Source: Egicoccus sp. AB-alg2 (GTDB lineage Bacteria; Actinomycetota; Nitriliruptoria; Nitriliruptorales; Nitriliruptoraceae). From it: a DNA stretch of 64,000 nucleotides. Position 1 is the first letter of the stretch, and every line of letters starts with the position of its first letter. The position numbers and the translations under genes were made by a program. The stretch lies in assembly GCF_041821065.1 (NCBI RefSeq), contig NZ_JBGUAX010000002.1, positions 1-64,000 of the forward strand, in the 5' to 3' direction. The notes under the pieces were generated by a model. It was not told the DNA's origin. It made no database searches and saw only the letters and a list, made by a program, of their open reading frames with translations. Shown one piece after another: positions 33,928-42,762 of this stretch.

Positions 33928-34191
33928 GTGAAGACCTTCGACGACCTCTTCGCCGAGCTGACCCACAAGGCGCGCACCCGTCCCGCGGGCTCGGGCACCG
34001 TCGCGGCCCTGGACGCCGGCATCCATGCCATCGGCAAGAAGATCGTCGAGGAGGCCGCGGAGGTCTGGATGGCGGCCGAGCACGAGAGCGACGAGCGCAT
34101 CGCCGAGGAGGTGTCGCAGCTGCTCTACCACCTCCAGGTGCTGCTGCTGGCGAGGGGTCTGTCCCTGGAGGACGTCTACCGACACCTGTGA
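33928..34191 (+). CDS. hisE: Phosphoribosyl-ATP pyrophosphohydrolase
   Basis: This 87-aa enzyme hydrolyses PR-ATP to PR-AMP, the second step of histidine synthesis. The MazG-like helices contain [15 protein letters not shown], with the metal-binding acidic residues, and [15 protein letters not shown]. Length is normal for stand-alone HisE. The GTG start lacks a good SD. An ATG five bases upstream opens a two-codon frame (ATG CCG TGA) whose stop overlaps the start codon; this might be chance. hisG follows 145 nt later. Confidence 0.94.
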   Translation: MKTFDDLFAELTHKARTRPAGSGTVAALDAGIHAIGKKIVEEAAEVWMAAEHESDERIAEEVSQLLYHLQVLLLARGLSLEDVYRHL

Positions 34192-34264
34192 CGACGGTCG
34201 GGCGGACCGCAGCCGCCCGGTCACGAACGGCGGCCGCCCCGGCGCCCACGTCCGGGCGAGCGCG

Positions 34265-34270
34265 TAACCT
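34265..34270 (+). promoter_or_regulatory. Putative -10 (TAACCT) of hisG
   Basis: TAACCT lies about 67 nt before the hisG ATG in the hisE–hisG spacer and could give hisG its own transcript. Confidence 0.35.
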
Positions 34271-34336
34271 CGGCGGCCACTCCCCTGCGGCCGTCGGCGC
34301 CACCGCCCAGGCCGTCGCTTCCCCGAGGTACCACCC

Positions 34337-35185
34337 ATGCTGCGTGTCGCCGTCCCCAACAAGGGCTCGCTGTCCGAGCCGGCCATCGAGATGCTCCGCG
34401 AGGCGGGCTACCGCCAGCGCGCCGCCCGCCACGAGCTGGTGCTCGTGGACCAGGACAACGACACGGAGTTCTTCTTCCTGCGCCCCCGGGACATCGCCAC
34501 GTACGTCGGCGACGGCCAGCTCGACGTCGGCATCACCGGCCGGGACCTGCTCCTCGACGGCGACAGCGACGCCCAGGAGATGCTGTCCCTGGGCTTCGGC
34601 CGCTCGACGTTCCGCTACGCGACCGTGCCCGGCACGGCCACCGACGTGCAGGGCTTCGCCGGCAAGCGGATCGCCACGAGCTACCCCGGCATCGTGCGGC
34701 GGGACCTCGCCAAGCGCGGCATCGAAGCCGAGGTGATCCGGCTCGACGGCGCGGTGGAGACGGCCGTGCGCCTCGGCGTCGCGGACATCGTCGCCGACGT
34801 CGTGGAGACCGGGGCGACCCTGCGCCAGGCGGGCCTCGAGGTACTGGGCGAGCCGATCCTGCAGTCGGAGGCGGTGCTGATCCGCGACGCCCGCAACGTC
34901 GCCCCCTCGGCGCAGGTCGAGCAGCTCGCCCGCCGGCTCAACGGCGTCATCATCGCCCGGCAGTACGTGATGATCGACTACGACGTCCGGGTGGAGTCCG
35001 TCGACGAGGCCTGCCAGCTGACCCCCGGGATCGAGTCGCCGACGGTGTCGCCGCTGCACGACAAGGGGTGGGTCGCCGTCCGGGCCATGGTGCTGCGCAA
35101 GGACACCAACACAATCATGGACCAGCTGTGGGAGCTCGGCGCCCGCGGGATCCTGGTCACCGACATCCTCGCCTGCCGGCTGTAG
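34337..35185 (+). CDS. hisG: ATP phosphoribosyltransferase (long form)
   Basis: This 282-aa enzyme condenses ATP with PRPP to start histidine synthesis. It has the catalytic two-lobed core (MLRVAVPNKGSLSEPAIEML) and, after about residue 205, the C-terminal regulatory domain of the long type that binds histidine, so no HisZ partner is needed. The PRPP loop is in DIVADVVETGATLRQAGL. GAGG 9 nt before the ATG is the SD. A Nudix gene follows 3 nt after the stop. Confidence 0.96.
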   Translation: MLRVAVPNKGSLSEPAIEMLREAGYRQRAARHELVLVDQDNDTEFFFLRPRDIATYVGDGQLDVGITGRDLLLDGDSDAQEMLSLGFGRSTFRYATVPGTATDVQGFAGKRIATSYPGIVRRDLAKRGIEAEVIRLDGAVETAVRLGVADIVADVVETGATLRQAGLEVLGEPILQSEAVLIRDARNVAPSAQVEQLARRLNGVIIARQYVMIDYDVRVESVDEACQLTPGIESPTVSPLHDKGWVAVRAMVLRKDTNTIMDQLWELGARGILVTDILACRL

Positions 35186-35188
35186 CCC

Positions 35189-35704
35189 ATGGCCAGGTCG
35201 GGACACGTCGCGGAGATCCGTGCCCTGGTCGGCACCCACCGGCTGCTGCTGCCGTCGGTCGGAACGGCCGTCTTCGATGGTGACCGGCTGCTGCTGGTCC
35301 GCCACGCCGACGGCGGCCGCCAATGGGGGCTGCCCGGCGGCGCGGTCGAGCCGGACGAGCACCCGGCCGACGCGGCCGTGCGCGAGGTCCACGAGGAGAC
35401 CGGCCTACACGTCGCGTTGCGCGCCGTCGCGGCGGTCCTGGGCGGCCCGGACCGCGAGATCCACTACGAGAACGGCGACCGCACGGCCTACGTGACGACC
35501 GTCTTCACCGCCGCGGTCGTTGGCGACCGGACGCTCCGCCTGGACCGGGCCGAACTGCTCGACGCCGGCTGGTTCGCCGAGGGGGAGCTCGGCGCGCTGG
35601 CGCTGCCGGCCTACGCACAGGAGGGTGTCACGGCCGCCGTCGCCGTGCACCGCCATGGCCGGCCGACGGCGTTCCAGCCCGCCACCTGGACGCCGTCCGG
35701 GTGA
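35189..35704 (+). CDS. Nudix hydrolase
   Basis: This 171-aa protein has a complete Nudix box, GGAVEPDEHPADAAVREVHEETG, with the REVHEE metal-binding core. Nudix enzymes hydrolyse nucleoside diphosphates linked to another moiety. The precise substrate is unknown. It is in the same direction as hisG and begins 3 nt after its stop, so translation may be coupled. The gene meets the convergent membrane-protein gene at 35753; a short imperfect hairpin occurs between them. Confidence 0.9.
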   Translation: MARSGHVAEIRALVGTHRLLLPSVGTAVFDGDRLLLVRHADGGRQWGLPGGAVEPDEHPADAAVREVHEETGLHVALRAVAAVLGGPDREIHYENGDRTAYVTTVFTAAVVGDRTLRLDRAELLDAGWFAEGELGALALPAYAQEGVTAAVAVHRHGRPTAFQPATWTPSG

Positions 35705-35752
35705 GGTGGTGCGCTGCCGGCGGGCACCCGTTGCCGCCCGGGCCGCGGCGTG

Positions 35753-36418
35753 TCAGCGGCGGCTGGCCGAGGGCGCGTCACCGGTGAGCAGGGCGATCGT
35801 GATGCGGACCAGGGCGGACAGGCCGATGCCGGCCAGGACGATCAGCGCGGGCAGGTACCAGACGCGGTTCGTGACCGGCTCCGGCAGGATCGCGTCCCAG
35901 GCGGCCAACGGGGCGTCCTCCTCGACGGCGGGCCCGACCCGGTCGTAGGCGCTGTAGTGGGAGGCGGTCAGCCAGCTCGAGGGCGCGCAGTCGAGGTCCG
36001 AGGGCACCGTCCGCACCCGGCGCACGCCCTCCTCGTCCCACCACAGGGCGTAGCAGTCGCGCCCGGCGGTCCCGGTCAGCACCCAACGGTCGCCGTCGGG
36101 CCGCGGGATGGTCACGCCCTCGACGCCGTCGGCGACCGTGCTCACCTCGGTGTCGATCCGCAGGTCACCCGCCCGCTGCGCCCGGTAGACGGTCTCCATG
36201 TCGGTGGTGAGCTCGCGGGCCGGGGGCAGGGCCGGGTTGGGGATCTCCCGCACGGCCCACACGAAGGCGAGGCCGGCCACGACCAGCAGCAGCAGAACGC
36301 CGTTGAAACGCAGGCTGCGGTCGCGGGCGGCTCGCCGCCGCGCCAGGACCTCTGCCGGCTTCGGGGCCCGGCCCGAGGATGCCGGCGCGGGTGGGGCGGG
36401 GCGCTGACGTACGCGCAT
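35753..36418 (-). CDS. Membrane protein of unknown function (two TM)
   Basis: This 221-aa protein has a Pro/Arg-rich cytoplasmic start, one helix (~39–57), an extracytoplasmic domain of ~125 residues with paired cysteines (GRDCYALWW … LDCAPSSW) and a second helix near 188–207. The extracytoplasmic part contains DGVEGVTIPRPDGDRWVLTG. No family was recognised. It is the last minus-strand gene before the convergent hisG–Nudix pair and lies downstream of helD, with its own TACGCT promoter candidate at 36466–36471. Confidence 0.78.
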   Translation of the reverse strand: MRVRQRPAPPAPASSGRAPKPAEVLARRRAARDRSLRFNGVLLLLVVAGLAFVWAVREIPNPALPPARELTTDMETVYRAQRAGDLRIDTEVSTVADGVEGVTIPRPDGDRWVLTGTAGRDCYALWWDEEGVRRVRTVPSDLDCAPSSWLTASHYSAYDRVGPAVEEDAPLAAWDAILPEPVTNRVWYLPALIVLAGIGLSALVRITIALLTGDAPSASRR

Positions 36419-36465
36419 GACGACCGGTCTCCGCCGACGTGAGCCAAGTGCGGGCTCGGGTCACC

Positions 36466-36471
36466 AGCGTA
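36466..36471 (-). promoter_or_regulatory. Putative -10 (TACGCT) of the membrane-protein gene
   Basis: TACGCT lies 48 nt before the ATG of the gene at 35753–36418, within the 98-bp spacer after helD. Confidence 0.4.
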
Positions 36472-36516
36472 CGCCCGGCCAGCCTCACCTCGGCCCGCGA
36501 CGCGGGGCGTGTGCGC

Positions 36517-38775
36517 TCAGGCCGGCTCGTAGCGGTCCGCCCCGGGTACCGGGGCGTCGGGCGCGGCGACCACGGTCAGCGACCGGGTCGCGCGGGTCAC
36601 GGCGACGTACAGCTGGTGCAGGCCGACGGCCGAGGCAGCGGCGATCCGATCGGGTGCCGTCAGTACGACGTCGTCGAACTCCAGGCCCTTGACCGTGCGG
36701 GCGTCCATCACGCGGATGCGCGAGCGGGCGTCCTCGTCCACCGGGGCGGCGGCCACGCGCTGCTCGAGCGACGCGAGCAGGTCCGGGGGCGCGATCAGGA
36801 CCACGGTGCCGTCGGCACGCAGCGCGGCGTCCGTGCCCGCGTCGACCGCCGCACCGACCAGATCGGTGGTCCGCTGCAGGCGCGGACGTCGCCCGCCGGC
36901 GCGCACGGCCGTCGGCACGGCGTCCGGGTCGTGACCGGCCGCCTCCAGGACCGCGCGTGCCACCTCGACGATCTCCGCCGGGGTGCGGTAGTTGACGCTC
37001 AGCGACTGCACCGCGACCTGGCGGCGCCCGATCAGGCGGGCCACCGCGTCCCAGTCGCGCGGCTCGGCGACCCGGCTGCGTTGGGCGAGGTCGCCGACGA
37101 CCGTCCACGACGCGTACGGCCCGCGGCGCGCCACCATCCGCCACTGCATCGGCGTGAGGTCCTGCGCCTCGTCGACGACGACGTGTGCGAAGTCGCGGTA
37201 GTCGTCGGCCTCCACGTCCGCGAGTTCGACCTGCGGTGTCAACGCGTCCCCCGTCAGCCGCAGGCCGGGGTCCGACTCGCGCGAGACCTCGGGTTCGGGC
37301 TCTGCCACCCGACCGAGGACCGCCCGGACCTCGTCGAGCAGCGCCACGTCGTCCAGCGTCCAGCCCTCGGCGCGGTCCCAGGCGTCGATCAGGACCTGCC
37401 GCGGGGCGGGGTCGAGCACGCCGTCGGCGAGCCGGTCGAGGCCGACCTGGCCGGTGGCGACGGCCTCCAGCACGGCGGCCGGCTCCAGCGGCGGCCAGAA
37501 GCAGCGGCGCAGCATGGTCACCTGCGCCGAGTCCTCGAGGGCCTGGTCGAAGCCGGTCCCGGAGCGCTCCTCGGGCGGCCGGGCACCCGAGGCCCGGCGC
37601 GCGCTGCGCCACGCCTTCCAGAGTGCGGCCCGCAGGGCCTCGTCGGCGCCGCCGGCCCGGGCGTGGTAGGTCGTCTGGTCGCGCTCGGCCGACACGCGCG
37701 AGAGCAGCCGTCGCCGCACCCTCGCCAGCGTGCGGCCGTCCACCTGCGCACTGGTGCCCTCGAAACTGAAGCTGGTCGACGGCGGCAGCGGCGGCACGGC
37801 GGCCGCGACGGCACGGCGGCACACCTCCACCATCGCGAGGTCGCCCTTGACGGCGGCGACGTGCGGCTCGTCCCAGCCGGCGACACGGACGCCGCGAGGC
37901 GCGAAGCCCTCCAGCGGCCGCTGCACGGCCCGGTCCTCCCCCAGCGACGGCAGCACGCGGGCGGTGTACTCCGTGAACGCGCGGGACGGCCCGACCACCA
38001 GGATCCCGCGGCCCTCGAACCGGTCCCGGTCGCCGTAGAGCAGGTACGCGACCCGGTGGAGCGCGACGACCGTCTTGCCGGTGCCCGGGCCACCGGTCAC
38101 GACCAGCGTGCCGGTCGCCGGCGAGCGGATGATGCGGTCCTGGTCGGCCTGGATGGTCGCGACGATGTCGCGCATGTGGGCGGTCCGGGTACGCGCCAGG
38201 GCCGCCAGCAGGGCGCCCTGCCCGGTGACCGAACCCAGCCCGAGCCGCTCGGCGGCGTCGGCGTCGAGCAGTTCGTCGTCGAGGTCGCGTACCTGCCGGC
38301 CGCGGGTGACCAGGGTGCGGCGCCGGACGACGTCCATCGGCGCGGCGGGCGTCGCCTGGTAGAAGGCGGCGGACGCCGGGGCGCGCCAGTCGACGAGCAG
38401 CACGTCGCCGTCCTCGTCCACGACCGACACGCGCCCCACGTGGAGGGTGTCGGCGTCGGCGAGGTCGAGGCGCCCGAACGCCAGCGACTCCACGTCCCCG
38501 AACGTGTAGCGGGCCGCCCGGGTGGCATGGTGATGGGCGGTGACGTCACGCTCGAAGCGGGCCTGGAAGGTCGAGCCGCTGTGGTCGGCAGCGGCGTCGG
38601 CCGCACGCGCGTCGGCCCGGCGCCGGAGTTCCTCGACGCGGTCGTGGACGCGGTGCAGGTGGGCCTGCTCCTCCGCGAGGGCGGCCCGTTTCGCGCCCGC
38701 CTCGGGGGCCACGGCGTCGTCGGCGGCGCCGGCGGGTTCGTCGTGGTGGGCGGCAGGATGCGGGGCCGAGCTCAC
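36517..38775 (-). CDS. helD: HelD-type UvrD-like helicase (RNA polymerase recycling factor)
   Basis: This 752-aa SF1 protein is recognised as HelD, which removes stalled RNA polymerase from nucleic acid. Evidence is an N-terminal coiled coil (~33–65), the HelD-specific VDWRAPASAAFYQATPAAPMDVVRRR near 128, Walker A GGPGTGKT at 228–235, DEAQDLTPMQW, motif SVNYRTPAEI and YVAVTRA. Class-II HelD proteins of actinobacteria share this layout. The GTG start overlaps the ribH stop as GTGA, so it is the distal gene of the riboflavin operon. Function in rifamycin tolerance or transcription recycling is known for the family and not for this protein. Confidence 0.9.
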   Translation of the reverse strand: MSSAPHPAAHHDEPAGAADDAVAPEAGAKRAALAEEQAHLHRVHDRVEELRRRADARAADAAADHSGSTFQARFERDVTAHHHATRAARYTFGDVESLAFGRLDLADADTLHVGRVSVVDEDGDVLLVDWRAPASAAFYQATPAAPMDVVRRRTLVTRGRQVRDLDDELLDADAAERLGLGSVTGQGALLAALARTRTAHMRDIVATIQADQDRIIRSPATGTLVVTGGPGTGKTVVALHRVAYLLYGDRDRFEGRGILVVGPSRAFTEYTARVLPSLGEDRAVQRPLEGFAPRGVRVAGWDEPHVAAVKGDLAMVEVCRRAVAAAVPPLPPSTSFSFEGTSAQVDGRTLARVRRRLLSRVSAERDQTTYHARAGGADEALRAALWKAWRSARRASGARPPEERSGTGFDQALEDSAQVTMLRRCFWPPLEPAAVLEAVATGQVGLDRLADGVLDPAPRQVLIDAWDRAEGWTLDDVALLDEVRAVLGRVAEPEPEVSRESDPGLRLTGDALTPQVELADVEADDYRDFAHVVVDEAQDLTPMQWRMVARRGPYASWTVVGDLAQRSRVAEPRDWDAVARLIGRRQVAVQSLSVNYRTPAEIVEVARAVLEAAGHDPDAVPTAVRAGGRRPRLQRTTDLVGAAVDAGTDAALRADGTVVLIAPPDLLASLEQRVAAAPVDEDARSRIRVMDARTVKGLEFDDVVLTAPDRIAAASAVGLHQLYVAVTRATRSLTVVAAPDAPVPGADRYEPA

Positions 38776-39257
38776 AGCTGGCGCAGCACCTGGGCGGTCT
38801 CCACGGCCGTGATGGCCGCCTCGGCGCCCTTGTTGCCGAGCTTGCCGCCGGCACGCTCGACGGCCTGCTCCCACGTGTCCGTGGTCAGCACGCCGAACGC
38901 GATCGGGATCCCGTGCTCGCGGGACACGGCCGACACGCCGGAGGCCGCCTCGCCGGCCACGTAGTCGAAGTGCGGCGTGGCGCCGCGCACGACGCAGCCG
39001 AGGGCCACCAGTGCGTCGTAGCCGCCGCTGGCGGCCATGTGGCGCAGCACGACCGGCACCTCGAAGGCGCCGGGGACCCAGGCGACGGTCACGTCGGACG
39101 GCTTGGCACCGTGACGCACGAGCGCCCCGACGGCACCGTCGACCAGGCGCTCGACCACGGCCTCGTTGAAGCGGGCGGCGACGATGCCGACCCGCAGGCC
39201 GCCGGCGTCCAGCGCGCCGGTCACGACGCGCAGGTCGGGGTCGTTGCTGGTGGTCAC
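38772..39257 (-). CDS. ribH: 6,7-dimethyl-8-ribityllumazine synthase
   Basis: This 161-aa enzyme makes lumazine from ribulose derivative and the pyrimidine intermediate. Motifs [29 protein letters not shown] and [21 protein letters not shown] are intact, and the [24 protein letters not shown] end is typical. The GTG start overlaps the ribBA stop. The protein assembles into large icosahedral or pentameric shells. Confidence 0.97.
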   Translation of the reverse strand: MTTSNDPDLRVVTGALDAGGLRVGIVAARFNEAVVERLVDGAVGALVRHGAKPSDVTVAWVPGAFEVPVVLRHMAASGGYDALVALGCVVRGATPHFDYVAGEAASGVSAVSREHGIPIAFGVLTTDTWEQAVERAGGKLGNKGAEAAITAVETAQVLRQL

Positions 39258-40606
39258 GCGGAGTCCTTTCCGAGGCGGGGGTGGTCGTCCTGCGGCGGTG
39301 GGGCCATCCCGATGCCGCGCGGTGCGGGCTTCTCCACGGCCGCGGGGGCGGTGGCCCGTTGCTTGGCGATGTCGCCGACCCCGGTGGAGACGGCGACGTC
39401 CTCACCGGTGTACTGGTGCCCCATACGGTCGGCCTTGGTCTGCAGGTAGTGCTCGTTCGCGTCGTTGGCCAGCACCTCGACCGGGACCCGCTCCACGATC
39501 GAGAGCCCGAAGCCGCCGAGCGCGGCGCGCTTGGCGGGGTTGTTGGTCAGCAGCCGCAGGCTCGACAGGCCGAGGTCGGCGAGGATCATCGCACCGGTGC
39601 CGTAGTCGCGCGCGTCGGCCGGCAGGCCGAGCTGCAGGTTGGCATCCACGGTGTCGATCCCGGCGTCCTGGAGCTCGTAGGCCTGCAGCTTGTGGAGCAG
39701 GCCGATCCCGCGGCCCTCGTGCCCGCGAAGGTAGACGATCACGCCCTCGCCCTCGTCGGCGATCCGGGCCATCGCCAGGTCCAGCTGCGGGCCGCAGTCG
39801 CAGCGCAGCGACCGGAACACGTCGCCGGTCAGGCACTCGGAGTGCATGCGGACGAGCACGTTCGGCTTGCCCTCCGGCTGGCCGTGGATGAGGGCCACGG
39901 ACTCCGAACCGTCGGCGCCCGACCGGTAGCCGATCATCCGCCACTCGCCGTACGGCGTGGGGAGCCGGGCGGCCGCCACCTGCTCGACGAGGTGCTCGCG
40001 CTCGCGCCGGTAGGCGACCAGGTCGGCGATCGTGACGATGAGCAGGTCGTGCTCGGCGGCGAAGCGCTCGAGGTCGGGCACCCGGGCCATCGTCCCGTCG
40101 AGGTTGACGACCTCGGCGATGACGGCGGCGGGTCGCCGGCCGGCCAGGCGGGCCAGGTCGACCGACGCCTCGGTGTGGCCGGGGCGGCGCAGGACACCGC
40201 CGGGGTGGTAGCGCAGCGGGAAGACGTGCCCGGGTCGGTGCACGTCTTCGGCCGTGCTGCCCGGATCCGCCAGCACGCGGATCGTGCGGGCACGGTCGGC
40301 GGCGGAGATGCCGGTGGAGGTGCCCTCGACGGCGTCGACCGAGACGGTGTAGGCGGTGCCCTTCGGGTCCTCGTTGTCGACGACCATCATCGGGATGCGC
40401 AGCCGGTCCAGGTCCTCGCCGAGCATCGGCACGCAGATCACGCCGCTGGTGTGGTTGACCAGGAAGGCGAGGTTCTCCGGGGTCGCCGCGTCGGCCGCGA
40501 GGACCAGGTCGCCCTCGTTCTCGCGGTCCTCGTCGTCGACCACCACGACGATCCTGCCGTCGCGGATGGCTTCGATCGCCTGTTCGATGGTGGCGAACGT
40601 GGTCAT
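39254..40606 (-). CDS. ribBA: DHBP synthase / GTP cyclohydrolase II fusion
   Basis: This 450-aa bifunctional enzyme supplies both riboflavin precursors. The N-terminal RibB domain has [22 protein letters not shown] and [10 protein letters not shown], and the RibA domain has the zinc cysteines in [21 protein letters not shown] ~45-residue C-terminal Ala/Pro-rich tail extends past the cyclohydrolase. The ATG overlaps the ribE stop as ATGA. Confidence 0.96.
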   Translation of the reverse strand: MTTFATIEQAIEAIRDGRIVVVVDDEDRENEGDLVLAADAATPENLAFLVNHTSGVICVPMLGEDLDRLRIPMMVVDNEDPKGTAYTVSVDAVEGTSTGISAADRARTIRVLADPGSTAEDVHRPGHVFPLRYHPGGVLRRPGHTEASVDLARLAGRRPAAVIAEVVNLDGTMARVPDLERFAAEHDLLIVTIADLVAYRREREHLVEQVAAARLPTPYGEWRMIGYRSGADGSESVALIHGQPEGKPNVLVRMHSECLTGDVFRSLRCDCGPQLDLAMARIADEGEGVIVYLRGHEGRGIGLLHKLQAYELQDAGIDTVDANLQLGLPADARDYGTGAMILADLGLSSLRLLTNNPAKRAALGGFGLSIVERVPVEVLANDANEHYLQTKADRMGHQYTGEDVAVSTGVGDIAKQRATAPAAVEKPAPRGIGMAPPPQDDHPRLGKDSA

Positions 40607-41316
40607 GCTCGATCGACCTCCTGGTCGGCCCGGCGGTCCGGGTCGTCGCCCTGGGGCGCTGCCAGGGAATCGCCCTGGGGCGCTGCTGCACGGGTGTAGG
40701 GCGAGGCGGCGCCGGCGGCGAGCAGACGCTCGACGTACTTGGCGACGACGTCGGCCTCGAGGTTGACGCGCTGGCCGGGGACCAGCCGGTCGTCGAAGGT
40801 GGTGGCCTGCAGGGTGTGCGGGATCAGCCCGACCCGGAAGCGGTCACCGTCGACGTCGACGACGGTCAGGCTGGCACCCGACAGGGTGATCGAGCCCTTG
40901 GGTACCAGGTAGGGCACGACGGCGGCGGGGGCGCGCACGGTGACGAAGACGGTGCCGGGCTGCTCGTCGCGGGCGACGACCTCACCGACGCCGTCGACGT
41001 GGCCCTGCACGAGATGGCCGCCGAACCGGGCATCGGCACGCATGGCCGGTTCGAGGTTGACGCCGACGCCCTCGGCGAGCCCGCCCAGCGCCGTGGCACG
41101 CAGCGTCTCGGCCATGAGGTCGGCGGTGAAGCCGCGGCGGGTGCCGTCGTCGTCGAGGAACGACGTGACGGTCAGACAGCACCCGTCGACGGCGATCGAG
41201 TCGCCGGGGCGGGCGTCGCGGACCACCTCGGCGCAGCCGATGGTGAGCCGGGCGTGCCCGTCGTAGAGGTCGATGGCGTCGACGGTGCCGACTTCCTCGA
41301 CGATCCCGGTGAACAT
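40603..41316 (-). CDS. ribE: Riboflavin synthase alpha chain
   Basis: This 237-aa enzyme dismutates two lumazines to riboflavin. It begins [10 protein letters not shown] and has the two lumazine-binding repeats with [13 protein letters not shown] and [12 protein letters not shown]-terminal 30-residue extension contains an in-frame 24-nt duplication ([14 protein letters not shown]). The ATG shares one base with the ribD stop (TGATG). Confidence 0.96.
   Translation of the reverse strand: MFTGIVEEVGTVDAIDLYDGHARLTIGCAEVVRDARPGDSIAVDGCCLTVTSFLDDDGTRRGFTADLMAETLRATALGGLAEGVGVNLEPAMRADARFGGHLVQGHVDGVGEVVARDEQPGTVFVTVRAPAAVVPYLVPKGSITLSGASLTVVDVDGDRFRVGLIPHTLQATTFDDRLVPGQRVNLEADVVAKYVERLLAAGAASPYTRAAAPQGDSLAAPQGDDPDRRADQEVDRA
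40646..40686. repeat. 24-nt in-frame duplication in the ribE tail
   Basis: TCGCCCTGGGGCGCTGC occurs at 40646–40662 and again at 40670–40686, spaced by exactly 24 nt, so the reading frame is kept and AAPQGD is repeated in the disordered riboflavin-synthase tail. Confidence 0.75.
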
Positions 41317-42410
41317 CAGGCGGCCTCCTCGGCGGGCTGGGGGCGCAGGTGCAGGACGAGGTCGGGGCCGGCCCCGCCGGCGCGCTCGGTCACGAAGACC
41401 TGCCCGCTGGCGGGCGCGACGGCGCGGCGTGGGGGCCCGTCGCCCAGGTCGGCGACGTGCAGCACGACCCGGTCGACCAGGCGGGCGGCCAGCAGCGCGT
41501 CGGCCAGGGTCGCGCCCGGCTCGGCCAGGACGTCGCGGATGCCGGTGGCGGCGACGGCCCGCAGGGCCTGCGGCAGCCACGGGGCGCCGTCCGCGGGAAC
41601 CGTCAGCACCTGCGCGCCCGCGTCGGTGAGCCGGCGCGCCGATCTCTCGTCCGCCGGGGCGCTGGTGACGATCAGGGCCCCGCGGGTCACGACCCGGGCC
41701 GAGGGCGGGGTGCGCAGCCGGCGGTCGAGCACCACCGGGCGCGGCTGGTGGTCGGCCGCGACGAGGCGCACGTCCAGGCGCGGGTCGTCGGCGAGCACCG
41801 TGCCGGAGCCGACCAGCACTGCGTCGACCTCGGCGCGCCAGCGGTGCACGGCCGTGCGGGCCGTCGGCCCGGTGATCCAGCGTCGCCCGTCCGGGGCGGT
41901 GAGCGCGCCGTCGAGCGTCTGGGCCAGCTTCAGCGTCACGTGCGGGCGGCCGGCCGTCGCGACGGACAGGAAGCCCTCGAGCTGGGCGGCCACCGCGCCG
42001 TGGAGCACCTCGCCGACCGCGTCCGGTCCGACCACCCGGAGCCCACGATCGCGCAGCACCTCGGCGCCGCCGGCCGCCAGGCCGTGCGGGTCCGCGTGCG
42101 CGTACACGACGCCGTGTACGTCGGCGTCGGCCAGGGCGGCGGCGCACGGCGGCGTGCGGCCGTGGTGGGCGCAGGGCTCGAGCGTCACGTAGGCGGTGGC
42201 ACCGGCGGCGCGGTCCCCGGCGGCACGAAGGGCCACGGCCTCGGCGTGCGGGCCACCCGGCGGGGCGGTCGCACCCTCGCCGACGACCTCACCGTCGCGG
42301 ACCAGGACGCAGCCGACGGCCGGGTTGGGGGCCGTGCGGTGGCGCGCGGTCTCGGCCAGCGCGATCGCCCGCGCGAGGGCGCGGCGGTCGGCGGCGGCGA
42401 GCGCGGACAC
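41316..42410 (-). CDS. ribD: Bifunctional riboflavin-pathway deaminase/reductase RibD
   Basis: This 364-aa enzyme deaminates and reduces the pyrimidine intermediate. The N-terminal deaminase has PHAEAVAL and PCAHHGRTPPCAAAL zinc ligands, and the C-terminal reductase has TLKLAQTLDG and VGSGTVLADDPRL. The GTG start is about 160 nt downstream of the FMN riboswitch; SD sequence is weak. It is the first gene of ribD–ribE–ribBA–ribH–helD. Confidence 0.95.
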   Translation of the reverse strand: MSALAAADRRALARAIALAETARHRTAPNPAVGCVLVRDGEVVGEGATAPPGGPHAEAVALRAAGDRAAGATAYVTLEPCAHHGRTPPCAAALADADVHGVVYAHADPHGLAAGGAEVLRDRGLRVVGPDAVGEVLHGAVAAQLEGFLSVATAGRPHVTLKLAQTLDGALTAPDGRRWITGPTARTAVHRWRAEVDAVLVGSGTVLADDPRLDVRLVAADHQPRPVVLDRRLRTPPSARVVTRGALIVTSAPADERSARRLTDAGAQVLTVPADGAPWLPQALRAVAATGIRDVLAEPGATLADALLAARLVDRVVLHVADLGDGPPRRAVAPASGQVFVTERAGGAGPDLVLHLRPQPAEEAA

Positions 42411-42569
42411 GGCGGTTGGCCTTCGGTCGCGGTGCGGGCACGGCACCGGACGGTGGTGCCGACGTCCGCCGGAGCCGATGCGAAGGCACGCGGACCGCCG
42501 GCCGGACGCCACCGGACGGCGGCGCGGCCGGGCGCCGTCGCCCCGTGGAGGGCGGGCACGGCGCGGCCC

Positions 42570-42699
42570 GCGTTCCCTCTCATCCGGACTGTCACCGTCG
42601 GCCCCGGAATCGCACCGGGTCCACCTTCTCGTCCCGAAGGACGATCCGGGTCGCGGGCTGTCACCGCCGGTAGGGAATTCCACCCCTCCCCGGGAACGC
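42570..42699 (-). ncRNA. FMN riboswitch (RFN element) of the riboflavin operon
   Basis: The minus strand carries the RFN consensus: GCGTTCCC/GGGAACGC P1 helix (42692–42699 with 42570–42577), the conserved GGCGGTGACAGCCCGCGA region, a GGTGGACCCGGTG element, ATTCCGGGGCCGACGGTGACAGTCCGGATGAGAG. FMN binding is expected to lower rib expression. There is no obvious U-tract terminator between it and ribD, so control may be translational or via another structure in the 160-nt spacer. Confidence 0.95.
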
Positions 42700-42705
42700 C
42701 CGTCC

Positions 42706-42711
42706 AGCCTA
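42706..42711 (-). promoter_or_regulatory. Putative -10 (TAGGCT) of the riboflavin operon
   Basis: TAGGCT ends 6 nt before the first base of the riboswitch P1 helix, so transcription would start almost exactly at the aptamer. This mutually supports the promoter and the riboswitch boundaries. Confidence 0.55.
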
Positions 42712-42762
42712 CCCGCTCGGGCCGGCCCCCCGGACGCCCGCCCCGATCGGGCGCGGCCGTCG

